Assembly (NCBI GenBank): GCA_903928915.1
Contig: CAIYSL010000005.1
Location: 1 to 46,537 of the forward strand
Direction of reading: 5' to 3'
Length of the DNA: 46,537 nt
Source of the DNA: an uncultured Syntrophobacterales bacterium
Lineage (GTDB): Bacteria; Desulfobacterota; Syntrophia; Syntrophales; UBA5619
Positions 26,142 through 34,031 of this stretch are shown piece by piece; position 1 is the first letter of the stretch, and every line of letters starts with the position of its first letter. The position numbers were made by a program, and so were the translations under genes. Below the pieces are notes generated by a model, which saw nothing but the letters and a program-made list of their open reading frames with translations, did not search any database and was not told the origin of the DNA.

Positions 26142-27587
26142 TTACCGGTAGTTCTGTTCGAGCAGATTCTTCCGGTATTCGAGCGGACGGATGCCTTCTT
26201 GCTTCCGGAAGATTCTGGCAAAGTGGCTGGGATCCTGATACCCGACCTCAAGGCAAATCTCGATGATACTCAGGTCCGTCTGTTGCAGAAGTTTTTTTGC
26301 GATCGATATCCTGACCGACGTCAGATACTCGAGAAAGGAGATCCCCATCTCGTTTCGAAAAAGATGGCTCAGGTAGAAGGGATTAATTTCCACTGCCGCG
26401 GCGATTTTTTTCAACGAGATGTCACGATTGTAATTTCCCCAGATGAATTCTTTTGCCTTTATGAAGATCCGCGTGTGCCGGATGTTTCGGTTTTGATAGA
26501 TACATTCGAAGAGTTGGTCAAAGGCCTTCCTGAGAAAGTAATACAGGGTCTCCTGGGAATCGTCTTTCGAAAGGTTCTGAATGCACTGATACTTGAACCC
26601 GAGGATCTCCTCGAGATTGGCACCTGCCTCAACCGCAGCGCGGGCAATGATGAAGATGATCTCCAGCGCCCTGGCCTTGAGCACTCCGATGTGTTCGTGA
26701 CTCCGAAAGAGGGTCGTTCCCAGCAGCTCGTCCAGTAATTCTTTCGCTTTCTTCCGGTCCCCCATCTTGATGAGGTCGATCAGCTCGTTTTCCTTGTACA
26801 GATCGCTCCGGGAGTATGGCTGCGCGGGCGCGCAAGACGGTTCAGACGGGTCGTTCTGTTTACTCAAGAAGAGACCTTCCGCCAGAACCGCTTGCTGCCG
26901 AGTTATTTCCTGCCGTATCTGATGGGACGTGGAATCAACCCGCGAGAAGTAATTTGCCGTCATGAACAGGAGGTCTGCGGCTGCTTGCACCCTTCGTTCC
27001 GAAAAAACGGGCACCTCCGAAAGGGTTTGCAGAAGCGATGGCTCATCAAGCGAGAGGTCTTTCACCTTGGTACGGATGGTCTGCTCCGTCTGGGGATTCA
27101 TATGTCGCAAGAGAATCGGACCGCACACAAAGGCGGATGCGCTTTTCGCTCCGTCGGGAAGAGCAGCAGTGAATTCAATCATGTCGGTATGACATTGAAA
27201 AACATAGGGTTCCCCTGTTTTTAAGGCTATCTGGATGGCCCGGTTGATATCGATCAGACAGCGTTCTCTCCCCAGCGAGCTGCTACGGATGATTTCACAG
27301 AAGGGATGGCCCTGTCCGGTGATCGACTGAACGACTCCGTGACCGCTCAGCGGGAGGAGACGGACCTGCAGTTTCATCGCCTCTTGAAAAGAATCGAGGA
27401 GTCGGACGAAGGCATTTCCCCTGGTCCGGTCGGCGTCCGGCACCTGAGGAATGGAGGGAAGGCTCTCGCCGGTCGCGGCGGAGAATCTGCGATCCTGACG
27501 GGTAACGTCCCCCCTCGTCCGGACCCGCTTGCTCCGCAGCGGGACTCGAAGATTGAGCCCGCCGGCGGATTCAGGGTTCAAGACCAC
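26142..27587 (-). CDS. PocR-domain AraC-family transcriptional regulator
   Basis: A 481-residue regulator with a PocR-type sensory domain at about 55-210 (FCEIIRSSSLGRERC, CHTDMIEFTAAL, FVCGPILLR), a linker helix region, and a C-terminal AraC double HTH at about 375-475 (ISLKKIAAAVEINPFYLSHLFRNE, GYQDPSHFARIFRKQEG). PocR domains bind small organic ligands and are often found beside cobalamin-dependent pathways. GTG 27587 has GGGAGG seven bases upstream and lies inside the end of the preceding corrinoid-protein gene, so the two are coupled. It most likely controls the methyltransferase genes around it; AraC operators were not located. Confidence 0.9.
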   Translation of the reverse strand: MVLNPESAGGLNLRVPLRSKRVRTRGDVTRQDRRFSAATGESLPSIPQVPDADRTRGNAFVRLLDSFQEAMKLQVRLLPLSGHGVVQSITGQGHPFCEIIRSSSLGRERCLIDINRAIQIALKTGEPYVFQCHTDMIEFTAALPDGAKSASAFVCGPILLRHMNPQTEQTIRTKVKDLSLDEPSLLQTLSEVPVFSERRVQAAADLLFMTANYFSRVDSTSHQIRQEITRQQAVLAEGLFLSKQNDPSEPSCAPAQPYSRSDLYKENELIDLIKMGDRKKAKELLDELLGTTLFRSHEHIGVLKARALEIIFIIARAAVEAGANLEEILGFKYQCIQNLSKDDSQETLYYFLRKAFDQLFECIYQNRNIRHTRIFIKAKEFIWGNYNRDISLKKIAAAVEINPFYLSHLFRNEMGISFLEYLTSVRISIAKKLLQQTDLSIIEICLEVGYQDPSHFARIFRKQEGIRPLEYRKNLLEQNYR

Positions 27588-28242
27588 TCTTTTTCCTCCC
27601 GGCCGTTCTTTCGGTGGTCAGCTCCTTCGCTTTCTTTACCCCGTCCAGTGCGTCCATCCCGAATTCATCGGCTCCGATGCTGTCGGCAAAACCTTTGGTG
27701 ATGGGGGCTCCCCCGACAAGGATCTTTACCCGCCCCTTTAGTCCCGCCTTTTTCAGGGCGATGATGGTATCTTCCATGGAATGCATGGTGACGGTGTAGA
27801 GACAGGAGAGCAGCAGAAGGTCTGGTCTCTCTTTCCTTACCGCTTTGACGAATGATTCGGGCGTCACATCGATGCCGAGATCGATGATCTCGAACCCGTT
27901 CGCCTCCAGGAACATCAAGAAGATGTTCTTGCCGATATCGTGAACATCGCCTTTCACGGTACCGGCCACGGCTTTTCCCGCGGAGCGCGACCGTACCCGC
28001 ATCAGGGCGGGCTGAAGGGTGCCCAGGGAGAGTTTTGTCGCCATGGCCGAGACCAGGACATTGGGGAGAAAGTATTCGTAGGTCTTCCACCGCTCCCCGA
28101 CGATCTCCATGGCACGCAGGATGCCCTGCTCGATGATGTGCGCCGGATGCAGACCTTCACGGAGACATTTTCCCGTGAGAGCGGTTGCCCGATTGACATC
28201 CCCCTTCACGATTGCGCATTCAAGCTGGCGAATGGATCTCAT
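27571..28242 (-). CDS. corrinoid (B12-binding) methyl-carrier protein
   Basis: This 223-residue protein has the N-terminal four-helix cap (MtaC/MetH-like; residues 1-85) and a Rossmann B12 domain with the cobalt-ligating His101 in GDVHDIGKN, then LSCLYTVTM and VGGAPIT. It carries methyl groups between methyltransferases. ATG 28242 fits the family N-terminus, although the GGGAGG upstream is about 15 bases away. It is 3'-overlapped by the PocR-AraC gene. It differs from the corrinoid protein at 31098 and is separated from it by a terminator, so it may serve another methyltransferase partner. Confidence 0.92.
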   Translation of the reverse strand: MRSIRQLECAIVKGDVNRATALTGKCLREGLHPAHIIEQGILRAMEIVGERWKTYEYFLPNVLVSAMATKLSLGTLQPALMRVRSRSAGKAVAGTVKGDVHDIGKNIFLMFLEANGFEIIDLGIDVTPESFVKAVRKERPDLLLLSCLYTVTMHSMEDTIIALKKAGLKGRVKILVGGAPITKGFADSIGADEFGMDALDGVKKAKELTTERTAGRKKSGLEP

Positions 28243-28425
28243 AGGACTATCGCAGGTGAACCTCCCGCTCAGCGAAGCTTGTCCCGCTCGTTGCAAGGAT
28301 CGACGTTCGTTATCACTGCACAGGTACACCGCGGAGACTCGCGGGGTACGCGATCACAGGCCGATTCACTCCACTCTGTGACCGTAAGGTGCGTAAGGCT
28401 ACCACAGTTCTAAAAAAAGTGGAAT

Positions 28426-28446
28426 GGGGGGGGCGGGAGCCCCCCC
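28426..28446 (-). terminator. intrinsic terminator after the MFS gene
   Basis: An 8-bp G:C stem with a 4-base loop lies just past the MFS stop on the minus strand, and a run of seven T follows about eight bases after it. It probably ends the four-gene minus-strand operon that starts with the cytochrome. The gap 28243-28474 otherwise shows no gene. Confidence 0.6.
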
Positions 28447-28474
28447 GTATGTCGGCAGCCGTCATCGCTCCGGA

Positions 28475-29842
28475 TTAGAGATACTTTCCTGCCTCGGGCT
28501 TATATTTCCAAAGCCCGAACAGAATGGCGGAGGAGATGAATGCCGAGATGATCCAGAACCAGAAGGCGGACTCCCAGCCCCATTTGTCGGTCAGCACCCC
28601 GGTGAAGACCCCGGCCATACCGGCGCCGATGTATCCGAAGAAATCGATGAATCCGGCGGCCGACCCGGCTGCCTTGCGTGTTCCAAAATCCATCGGCACC
28701 GCTCCGATCAGGATGACCTGGGTACCCAGGACGCAGAAACCGATGATCCCCAGTGTCAGAAATCCCAAGACCCAGGCATCCTTCGGCACGCCGTAGTAGA
28801 AGAAGATGGCCATGAACCCCAGTATTCCCATGAGCAGGGCCGCGATCGGTGCCCGGCGGGACTGGAAGAACCGGTCGCTGGCCCAGCCGGAGAAGATCGC
28901 CCCGGCGATCCCGAAAAGGGGTATCGCGATCACCTTGTAGGCCGTCTTGTCGATGGCCGCTTTCTGAATCTCGAACATGTAGGTGGGTGCCCAGAGGAGA
29001 AACCCGTAGCGGATGATATCGACGAAGAAGAAGGCCCATGATACCGCCCAGACCCGGGGATTCCCGACGGTTTGCTTCAGGGTGAAGGCGAATCCTGCAT
29101 GTTCGTCCTTCTCCTTTTTCGGTTTGATCTTGGCCTTGATCGCTTCCACCGTCATCCCGGCAAACTCACCGTGCTGCTCATAGATTTCGATTGCCGGGAG
29201 ATTGACCTCCTCTGGCCTGTTCTTGAGAAGCAGGAGCGGGAGGAATCCGATGGCGGCAAAGATCAACGCCGGGCCCCAGAAACCCGCACGCCAGCCGTAA
29301 TTGGCAATCAGGTATCCCGCCAACAGCCAGGAAAGGGTGTTGCCGAGCTGATAACAGGCACCGTACCAGCCCATGCGTTTCCCCCGGGCTTTGGGGGGGA
29401 ACCACTGAGAGAGAGTCTTAATGCAGTTGGACCAGCCCCCCGCCTGGAAGAATCCGTTCAGACACCAGATCACACCGACGGCGAGAATCCCCAGTCCTAC
29501 GGACGGCCCGATCAGGACATTCATCAATGCGGACAGCATGATGGCTGCGAACAGGTAGTGCTTTGCGGAATAGCGTTCCACAAGTTGGCCATGAACGAAC
29601 TGTCCCACGGCATAGGCCCAGAAGAGGGCCGTACCGACGGCCCCCAATTGCGTTTTCGACCATCCCGTCTCCTTCATGATTCCCGGAATGGCAATCGAGA
29701 AATTCACCCTGCAGAGATAGAACGCACCGTAGGTGATCCATAACACGATGAAGATCTGATTGCGCCAGCGGGCGAATCCCCTTTCCCATTCCGCCCATTG
29801 CGCCTGCTCTTCGGGTTTCAGTGTGGATATGTCTATCGGCAT
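28475..29842 (-). CDS. MFS transporter, organophosphate/anion-type family
   Basis: A 455-residue carrier with about 12 membrane segments. The N-terminal YGAFYLCRVNFSIAIPG, GGWSNCIKTLSQWFP, and the central charged loop rich in Lys and Glu resemble the GlpT/UhpT-type (OPA) branch of the major facilitator superfamily. It follows the UroD-type methyltransferase gene after 57 bases, with AAGGAGG before its ATG. It probably imports the methylated substrate or exports the demethylated product; the substrate itself cannot be told. Confidence 0.88.
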   Translation of the reverse strand: MPIDISTLKPEEQAQWAEWERGFARWRNQIFIVLWITYGAFYLCRVNFSIAIPGIMKETGWSKTQLGAVGTALFWAYAVGQFVHGQLVERYSAKHYLFAAIMLSALMNVLIGPSVGLGILAVGVIWCLNGFFQAGGWSNCIKTLSQWFPPKARGKRMGWYGACYQLGNTLSWLLAGYLIANYGWRAGFWGPALIFAAIGFLPLLLLKNRPEEVNLPAIEIYEQHGEFAGMTVEAIKAKIKPKKEKDEHAGFAFTLKQTVGNPRVWAVSWAFFFVDIIRYGFLLWAPTYMFEIQKAAIDKTAYKVIAIPLFGIAGAIFSGWASDRFFQSRRAPIAALLMGILGFMAIFFYYGVPKDAWVLGFLTLGIIGFCVLGTQVILIGAVPMDFGTRKAAGSAAGFIDFFGYIGAGMAGVFTGVLTDKWGWESAFWFWIISAFISSAILFGLWKYKPEAGKYL

Positions 29843-29899
29843 AATACCCTCCTTCGCTTTGGATGTTAGGAAACGATCACGGTATCCCCCCTGTCCCGT

Positions 29900-31060
29900 C
29901 TAATAGTTCCCGTGCTCGTGGTAAGTCTCGAACAGGGCCACGACGTTCTCGATCGGGGTGTCGACCTGGATATTGTGGGCGGTGCAGATAATGTACCCGC
30001 CACCCTTCTTCGCCGAATCCAGGGCGTACTTTGCCATTGCCTTGACATCTTCCGGCTTGCCGAGCGGAAGGACCTGCTGGATATCCATCGCCCCCTGGAA
30101 GGTGATATCCTTCCCAAACTCCTCTTTCAATTTCTTGATATCCATATTGGTGGCCCTGGGCTGGAGGGACTGAAGGATGTCGAGTCCGCATTCGATGAAG
30201 TCCGGTATGAACTGCCTGACGTCACCGCAGGTGTGATACATCACGGGGATTCCGTAGGTATGGGCGATCTCGATGTAGGTCTTGAACCCTTGCTTGAAGT
30301 ATCTCCTCCACATGTCGAGGCTGAGCAGAGGTCCGGTCTGGCCGCCGATATCATCGCCCATCATGAAGATGTCGATCTCGCCCTCAACGGCCGAGAAGAC
30401 GCGGTGGTTGTACGTTACGAAGTATTCGATGATACGATCTCGGATGAACTCGACGACCGCGGGATTCATCACCATATCGATGAAGATCTGCTGGATCCCC
30501 CGCAGGTACATCATCGGTTTGAGCTGGGCGGTTCTGTCCATGCGGTCGCCCACATTGATGACGCAGTACCGGGGGTGGTAGAGCTGGCAATCGGCCTTGA
30601 CTTTGGAATAGTCCCACCACTCGGGACTGGCCCAATGGTCGTATTTCTTGATTTCCTCGAGTGTCTGAATCTTTTCCAGGGGAGACTCGGCGACTTCCGA
30701 ATAGCTTCCCTGGTGCGCCGTTCCCTTTCCGTAAACGACGGTCTTTCTCTTCACTCCCCAGAGGTCTTCGACTGTTCCGTCGGGATGTTTCTTGAACGAT
30801 TGTCCCACGTAGCTTGGGCCGTAGTTGTTTCTGAAATCGACCCCCAGAAAATCGAGGAGCTCGTTGTAGGAGTCGCACCCGAAATACTCCATCGTCTTCT
30901 TTTGGATCTCCGGGACCATCCAGTTGTCGATGGGGACCCGATCGGGCTCCTGATGTTTAACGGACATCAGCGCCCGTTCCCGGCAGGTCAGCCGCTCGTT
31001 CTTTGCCCGCAGCTCATTGATCCGGGCCCTCCGTTCTTGAAAGATTCTGTCTTCCTTCAT
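29900..31060 (-). CDS. UroD-family corrinoid methyltransferase (O-demethylase MT I type)
   Basis: This 386-residue protein belongs to the uroporphyrinogen decarboxylase superfamily, in the branch that holds MtaA/MtbA and the MtvB/OdmB aryl-ether demethylases. Visible features are the N-terminal PDRVPIDNW, the MGDDIGGQTGPLLS segment and the metal-binding region MYHTCGDVRQFIPDF. It is some 40 residues longer than uroporphyrinogen decarboxylase and has no haem-biosynthesis neighbours. Between a corrinoid protein gene and an MFS gene, it most likely transfers a methyl group from a methoxylated or other methylated compound to that corrinoid protein. The substrate is inferred only at class level. 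Confidence 0.85.
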   Translation of the reverse strand: MKEDRIFQERRARINELRAKNERLTCRERALMSVKHQEPDRVPIDNWMVPEIQKKTMEYFGCDSYNELLDFLGVDFRNNYGPSYVGQSFKKHPDGTVEDLWGVKRKTVVYGKGTAHQGSYSEVAESPLEKIQTLEEIKKYDHWASPEWWDYSKVKADCQLYHPRYCVINVGDRMDRTAQLKPMMYLRGIQQIFIDMVMNPAVVEFIRDRIIEYFVTYNHRVFSAVEGEIDIFMMGDDIGGQTGPLLSLDMWRRYFKQGFKTYIEIAHTYGIPVMYHTCGDVRQFIPDFIECGLDILQSLQPRATNMDIKKLKEEFGKDITFQGAMDIQQVLPLGKPEDVKAMAKYALDSAKKGGGYIICTAHNIQVDTPIENVVALFETYHEHGNY

Positions 31061-31097
31061 CGCCGCCTCCCTTCTGTTTTTCGGCCATCGGCTTGTC

Positions 31098-31733
31098 CTA
31101 TTTGCCCAGCCAGCCCATCACTTTCTTGACGCCGGAAGGAGGATCAGGCGCATACCCGTCCGCTCCGATCATGTTCGCATAGTTCTGATCTATCGGGGCC
31201 CCTCCGATGATGACTTTCACGTCGTTACGCACATTCCGCTCCTTGAGCAGCCGCATCACGTCGTTCATGGCAAGACGGGTCGGTGTGTACAAGCAGGAGA
31301 GGGCCAGAACATCCGGTTTCTCCTTCTCCACCGTATCGACGAATTTTTGCGCGGACACATCGATGCCCAGGTCCGTAACCTGAAAACCGGATCCAACGAA
31401 TATCATCGAGACGATGTTCTTCCCGATGTCATGGACGTCCCCTTCCACGGTGCCGATGACCACTTTCCCGACGGGCGGGATGTCGCTTTTCTCCATGATC
31501 GGTTTGAGGATCGAGAGGGCATCCTTCATGGCCATCCCGGCCATCAGCAGCTCGGGAACGAATATCTGCTGAGATTCAAAAAGCTTGCCGACGGTTTCGA
31601 GACCTTTGATCAACCCTGTATTGAGGATATCGTTGACCGGTATCTTCTGCTCAAGGGCCTGCCTGGTCAGGAGCTTCACTTCATCCATCCGTCCTTTTAC
31701 GATTGCTTCTTCGATCCCTTTTAAACTGTCCAT
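31098..31733 (-). CDS. corrinoid (B12-binding) methyl-carrier protein
   Basis: A 211-residue protein with the helical cap and B12-binding Rossmann domain; His101 in EGDVHDIGKN is the cobalt ligand, followed by LSCLYTPT and IGGAPIDQ. ATG 31733 has AAAGGAGG four bases upstream and is preferred over an in-frame start at 31751. The UroD-type methyltransferase gene follows after 37 bases, so the two are the likely MtvB/MtvC-like pair. The methyl group would then go to THF through the MtrH-like enzyme encoded divergently at 32527. Confidence 0.93.
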   Translation of the reverse strand: MDSLKGIEEAIVKGRMDEVKLLTRQALEQKIPVNDILNTGLIKGLETVGKLFESQQIFVPELLMAGMAMKDALSILKPIMEKSDIPPVGKVVIGTVEGDVHDIGKNIVSMIFVGSGFQVTDLGIDVSAQKFVDTVEKEKPDVLALSCLYTPTRLAMNDVMRLLKERNVRNDVKVIIGGAPIDQNYANMIGADGYAPDPPSGVKKVMGWLGK

Positions 31734-31769
31734 GCTGCCTCCTTTGCTCATCCAAACAGTCGCGAGTCA

Positions 31770-32093
31770 TCAGGGTCCCGGCGGTAACGTCGATTGCATG
31801 AAATCGAGCCATTTCTGGATCCGCTTGAGTTCCTCGGGGGTGATATTGGCATGGGGCTTGCCCGCCATGATCTTGAGGAGATTGTCCCATTCCTCCTTCG
31901 ATGCCTTCTTTGCCAGTATCCGCTGCAGACTATGGCAGCCGGAGCATTTCTCCATGAACGTCGTCATCTCCTTGTCGTGCTGCTTCATGAATTGCTTTTC
32001 TTCCTTCGTCTGCGCCCGGGCCGAAGGAGCCAGAAGGAAGACAAGTGAAACCAACACCGACATGCAGACCATCAAAAAAACACATTTCTTCAT
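31770..32093 (-). CDS. small periplasmic monohaem c-type cytochrome
   Basis: This 107-residue protein has a Sec signal peptide (Lys-Lys start, long hydrophobic core, likely cleavage after SARA near 27) and one haem motif CSGCH (Cys50, Cys53, His54), with a Met further on (KIMAGKP) as possible sixth ligand. It is exported and binds one haem. It is the first gene of a minus-strand operon with corrinoid and methyltransferase genes, an unusual setting for a periplasmic cytochrome. A strong AAGGAGGTG precedes ATG. Its electron partner is unknown. Confidence 0.85.
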   Translation of the reverse strand: MKKCVFLMVCMSVLVSLVFLLAPSARAQTKEEKQFMKQHDKEMTTFMEKCSGCHSLQRILAKKASKEEWDNLLKIMAGKPHANITPEELKRIQKWLDFMQSTLPPGP

Positions 32094-32526
32094 ACCTCTT
32101 CACCTCCTTGTCAGTGATGTTGTGAATCTCATCGATCCCCCCCAGTCTGGTGTAGCGATGCTGCCGTTGCGGTTTTCCGGCGAGCGGGTGATGCTGTGAA
32201 ACAGGAAGAAACCGGATTGCTGCGTCCGGAGAAAAATGAAGATGTCGGGCATGACCGGAGAAGATACGAGCCTTCTCCCCGGTGATCGTTTTCAGATTAA
32301 CTTATGCGAGGGAACCGCATCCTTGTCTATGGACTTTTTGTGAAGATTAGGCCGTTCTTGCGAAAATATTCCCCCGGCCGACAAATCGATCTTGAATGAC
32401 ACATCACTCTTTGATACACAACTCATACATTCCTGCCGGCGGAGAGCCAGTTCAAAGCGGTTCCCGCAGCGAGGAAATGACTGAACAGCAGCATCGTCAA
32501 AATCCGATTCTGAAAGGGATAGCGTC
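32094..32526. promoter_or_regulatory. divergent intergenic region of the methyltransferase island
   Basis: This 433-base gap separates the minus-strand cytochrome operon from the plus-strand methyl-THF methyltransferase gene and shows no convincing gene. It is less GC-rich than the flanking operons. A stable imperfect hairpin at 32254-32283 (ACCGG/CCGGT and AGAAG/CTTCT with a 2-base bulge) is followed by GATCGTTTTC and could be a leader attenuator for the plus-strand gene. No cobalamin-riboswitch B12 box was found. Promoters for both directions, and PocR-AraC operators, are expected here. Confidence 0.4.
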
Positions 32527-33321
32527 ATGCTCATCATTGCCGAAAGAATCAACACATCACGAAAAGCGATTGCCCAGGCCATCACCGCCGGAGACCGTTC
32601 CTTCATCCAGGAAGAAGCGAAAGCGCAGACCCGTGTCGGCGCCGATTACATCGACGTCAACGCCGGTACCTTCATCGGAGAGGAGACCGAGAAGCTGAAA
32701 TGGATCGTGGAGGCCGTCCAGGAGGTTACGGACCTCCCCCTGTCGATCGACAGTCCCGATGCCGAGGTGATCGAAGCGATGCTGCCGCTCACGAAAAAGC
32801 CTCCCCTGATCAATTCCATCACTCTGGAGCCTTCGCGCATCGAGGGGATTCTACCGCTCGTCGTCGCGCACAAGACCAAGGTGATCGCGCTCTGCCAGTC
32901 GGAGCACGGGTCGGCGGACACCGCCGAACGCAAGGTATCCCTGGCGGGGCAGCTGGTGGAAAAGCTCACGGGAGCAGGCGTTCCGCTCGCTGACATCTAT
33001 ATCGATCCCCTGGTATTTCCGCTGTCGACGGATCCACAGTCGGCCAATGCGACGTTGGATGCGATCGGCGAGATCATGCAGCGATTTCCGGGTGTCCATA
33101 CGATTTGCGGCCTGACGAACGTCTCCTTCGGCCTTCCCGCCCGGAAGCTGGTCAACCGGGCCTTTCTCGCCGCCGCGATCAGCAGGGGGCTGGATTCGGC
33201 CATCATCGATCCGACGGACAAGCTCCTGTATGCGATGCTGAAAGCCGCCACGCTCGTCGTCGGCAAGGACGAATTCTGCATGGACTACATTCGCTCGTTC
33301 CGCGAAGGCCGTCTCGAATAG
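32527..33321 (+). CDS. methyltetrahydrofolate:corrinoid methyltransferase, AcsE/MtvA-like
   Basis: A 264-residue TIM barrel of the pterin-binding (DHPS-like) family. Key segments are LIIAERINTSRK, GADYIDVNAGTF, LSIDSPDAEV, LINSIT, and TICGLTNVSFGLP, matching the methyl-THF-binding fold of AcsE and MtvA/OdmD proteins. It moves methyl groups between corrinoid protein and THF, and would join the demethylase module to the methyl-THF pool of the Wood-Ljungdahl operon. It is divergent from the corrinoid/UroD genes and is followed after 11 bases by a DUF1638 gene. Confidence 0.92.
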   Translation: MLIIAERINTSRKAIAQAITAGDRSFIQEEAKAQTRVGADYIDVNAGTFIGEETEKLKWIVEAVQEVTDLPLSIDSPDAEVIEAMLPLTKKPPLINSITLEPSRIEGILPLVVAHKTKVIALCQSEHGSADTAERKVSLAGQLVEKLTGAGVPLADIYIDPLVFPLSTDPQSANATLDAIGEIMQRFPGVHTICGLTNVSFGLPARKLVNRAFLAAAISRGLDSAIIDPTDKLLYAMLKAATLVVGKDEFCMDYIRSFREGRLE

Positions 33322-33332
33322 CGGAGGATGCC

Positions 33333-34031
33333 GTGTCGGCGGATGAAACGGGTCGCGACGACCGGAGGGTCATCATTGCCTGCCGTGTAATGGAGCCGGA
33401 GCTGGCCCATGCCGCTGCCGAGCGGAAGGAGGCGGGAGAGCGCCCGAATATCCTCTACCTCGAACAGGCCCTCCACCGAACGCCCGAAAAACTGCGTGCC
33501 AAGGTCCAGGAAAAGATCGACCAGGCTGCCCGCACGGCGGCGAGCATCGTCCTGGGCTACGGTCTCTGCGCCAAAGGAGTTGTGGGGATCACGGCACGGA
33601 CGGCGGAGTTGCTCATTCCCCGCTGCCACGACTGCATCGCCCTGTTTCTCGGTTCACCAAACAGTTATCGGGAAATATTCCGTGAAAAACCAGGGACATA
33701 CTACCTCACTCCCGGCTGGCTCGCGGAAAAGAATGATCCCTTGGGGATCATTGAGGAGCAGGTACCCAGGTTCGGGCGGGAGACGGCTCGCTGGGTGGTC
33801 GAAGAAGAGCTGAAGCATTACACTCATATCGCCCTGATCGATACGGGGGTTCAGGAGATGGCGCCGCTACGGGCACGGGCGAGGGAGAACGCTGCCGTGC
33901 TAAAGAAACGGTATGCGGAGATCCCGGGCAGTCTCGATTATTTCCGCGCACTCCTCTGCGGCCCGTACGGGGAGGAGCAATTCCTGCGACTCCGGCCGGG
34001 GCAGACCTTCACCCCGGAGATGGTCCCGTAG
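33333..34031 (+). CDS. DUF1638 family protein
   Basis: This 232-residue protein matches the DUF1638 family, often found beside corrinoid methyltransferases; its function is not established. Conserved-looking cysteines occur as IIACRVMEPE near the start, GYGLCAKGVVG and PRCHDCIALFLGS, suggesting metal, corrinoid or Fe-S binding. GTG 33333 has GGAGG five bases upstream; the open frame extends upstream inside the methyltransferase gene but has no better start. Its 3' end overlaps the convergent RACo-like gene by 23 bases. Confidence 0.82.
   Translation: MSADETGRDDRRVIIACRVMEPELAHAAAERKEAGERPNILYLEQALHRTPEKLRAKVQEKIDQAARTAASIVLGYGLCAKGVVGITARTAELLIPRCHDCIALFLGSPNSYREIFREKPGTYYLTPGWLAEKNDPLGIIEEQVPRFGRETARWVVEEELKHYTHIALIDTGVQEMAPLRARARENAAVLKKRYAEIPGSLDYFRALLCGPYGEEQFLRLRPGQTFTPEMVP

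Noticed and set aside
32094-32526. Cobalamin riboswitch before the methyltransferase gene
   Set aside because: No B12-box (GCCACTG-like) sequence was found on either strand of the gap.
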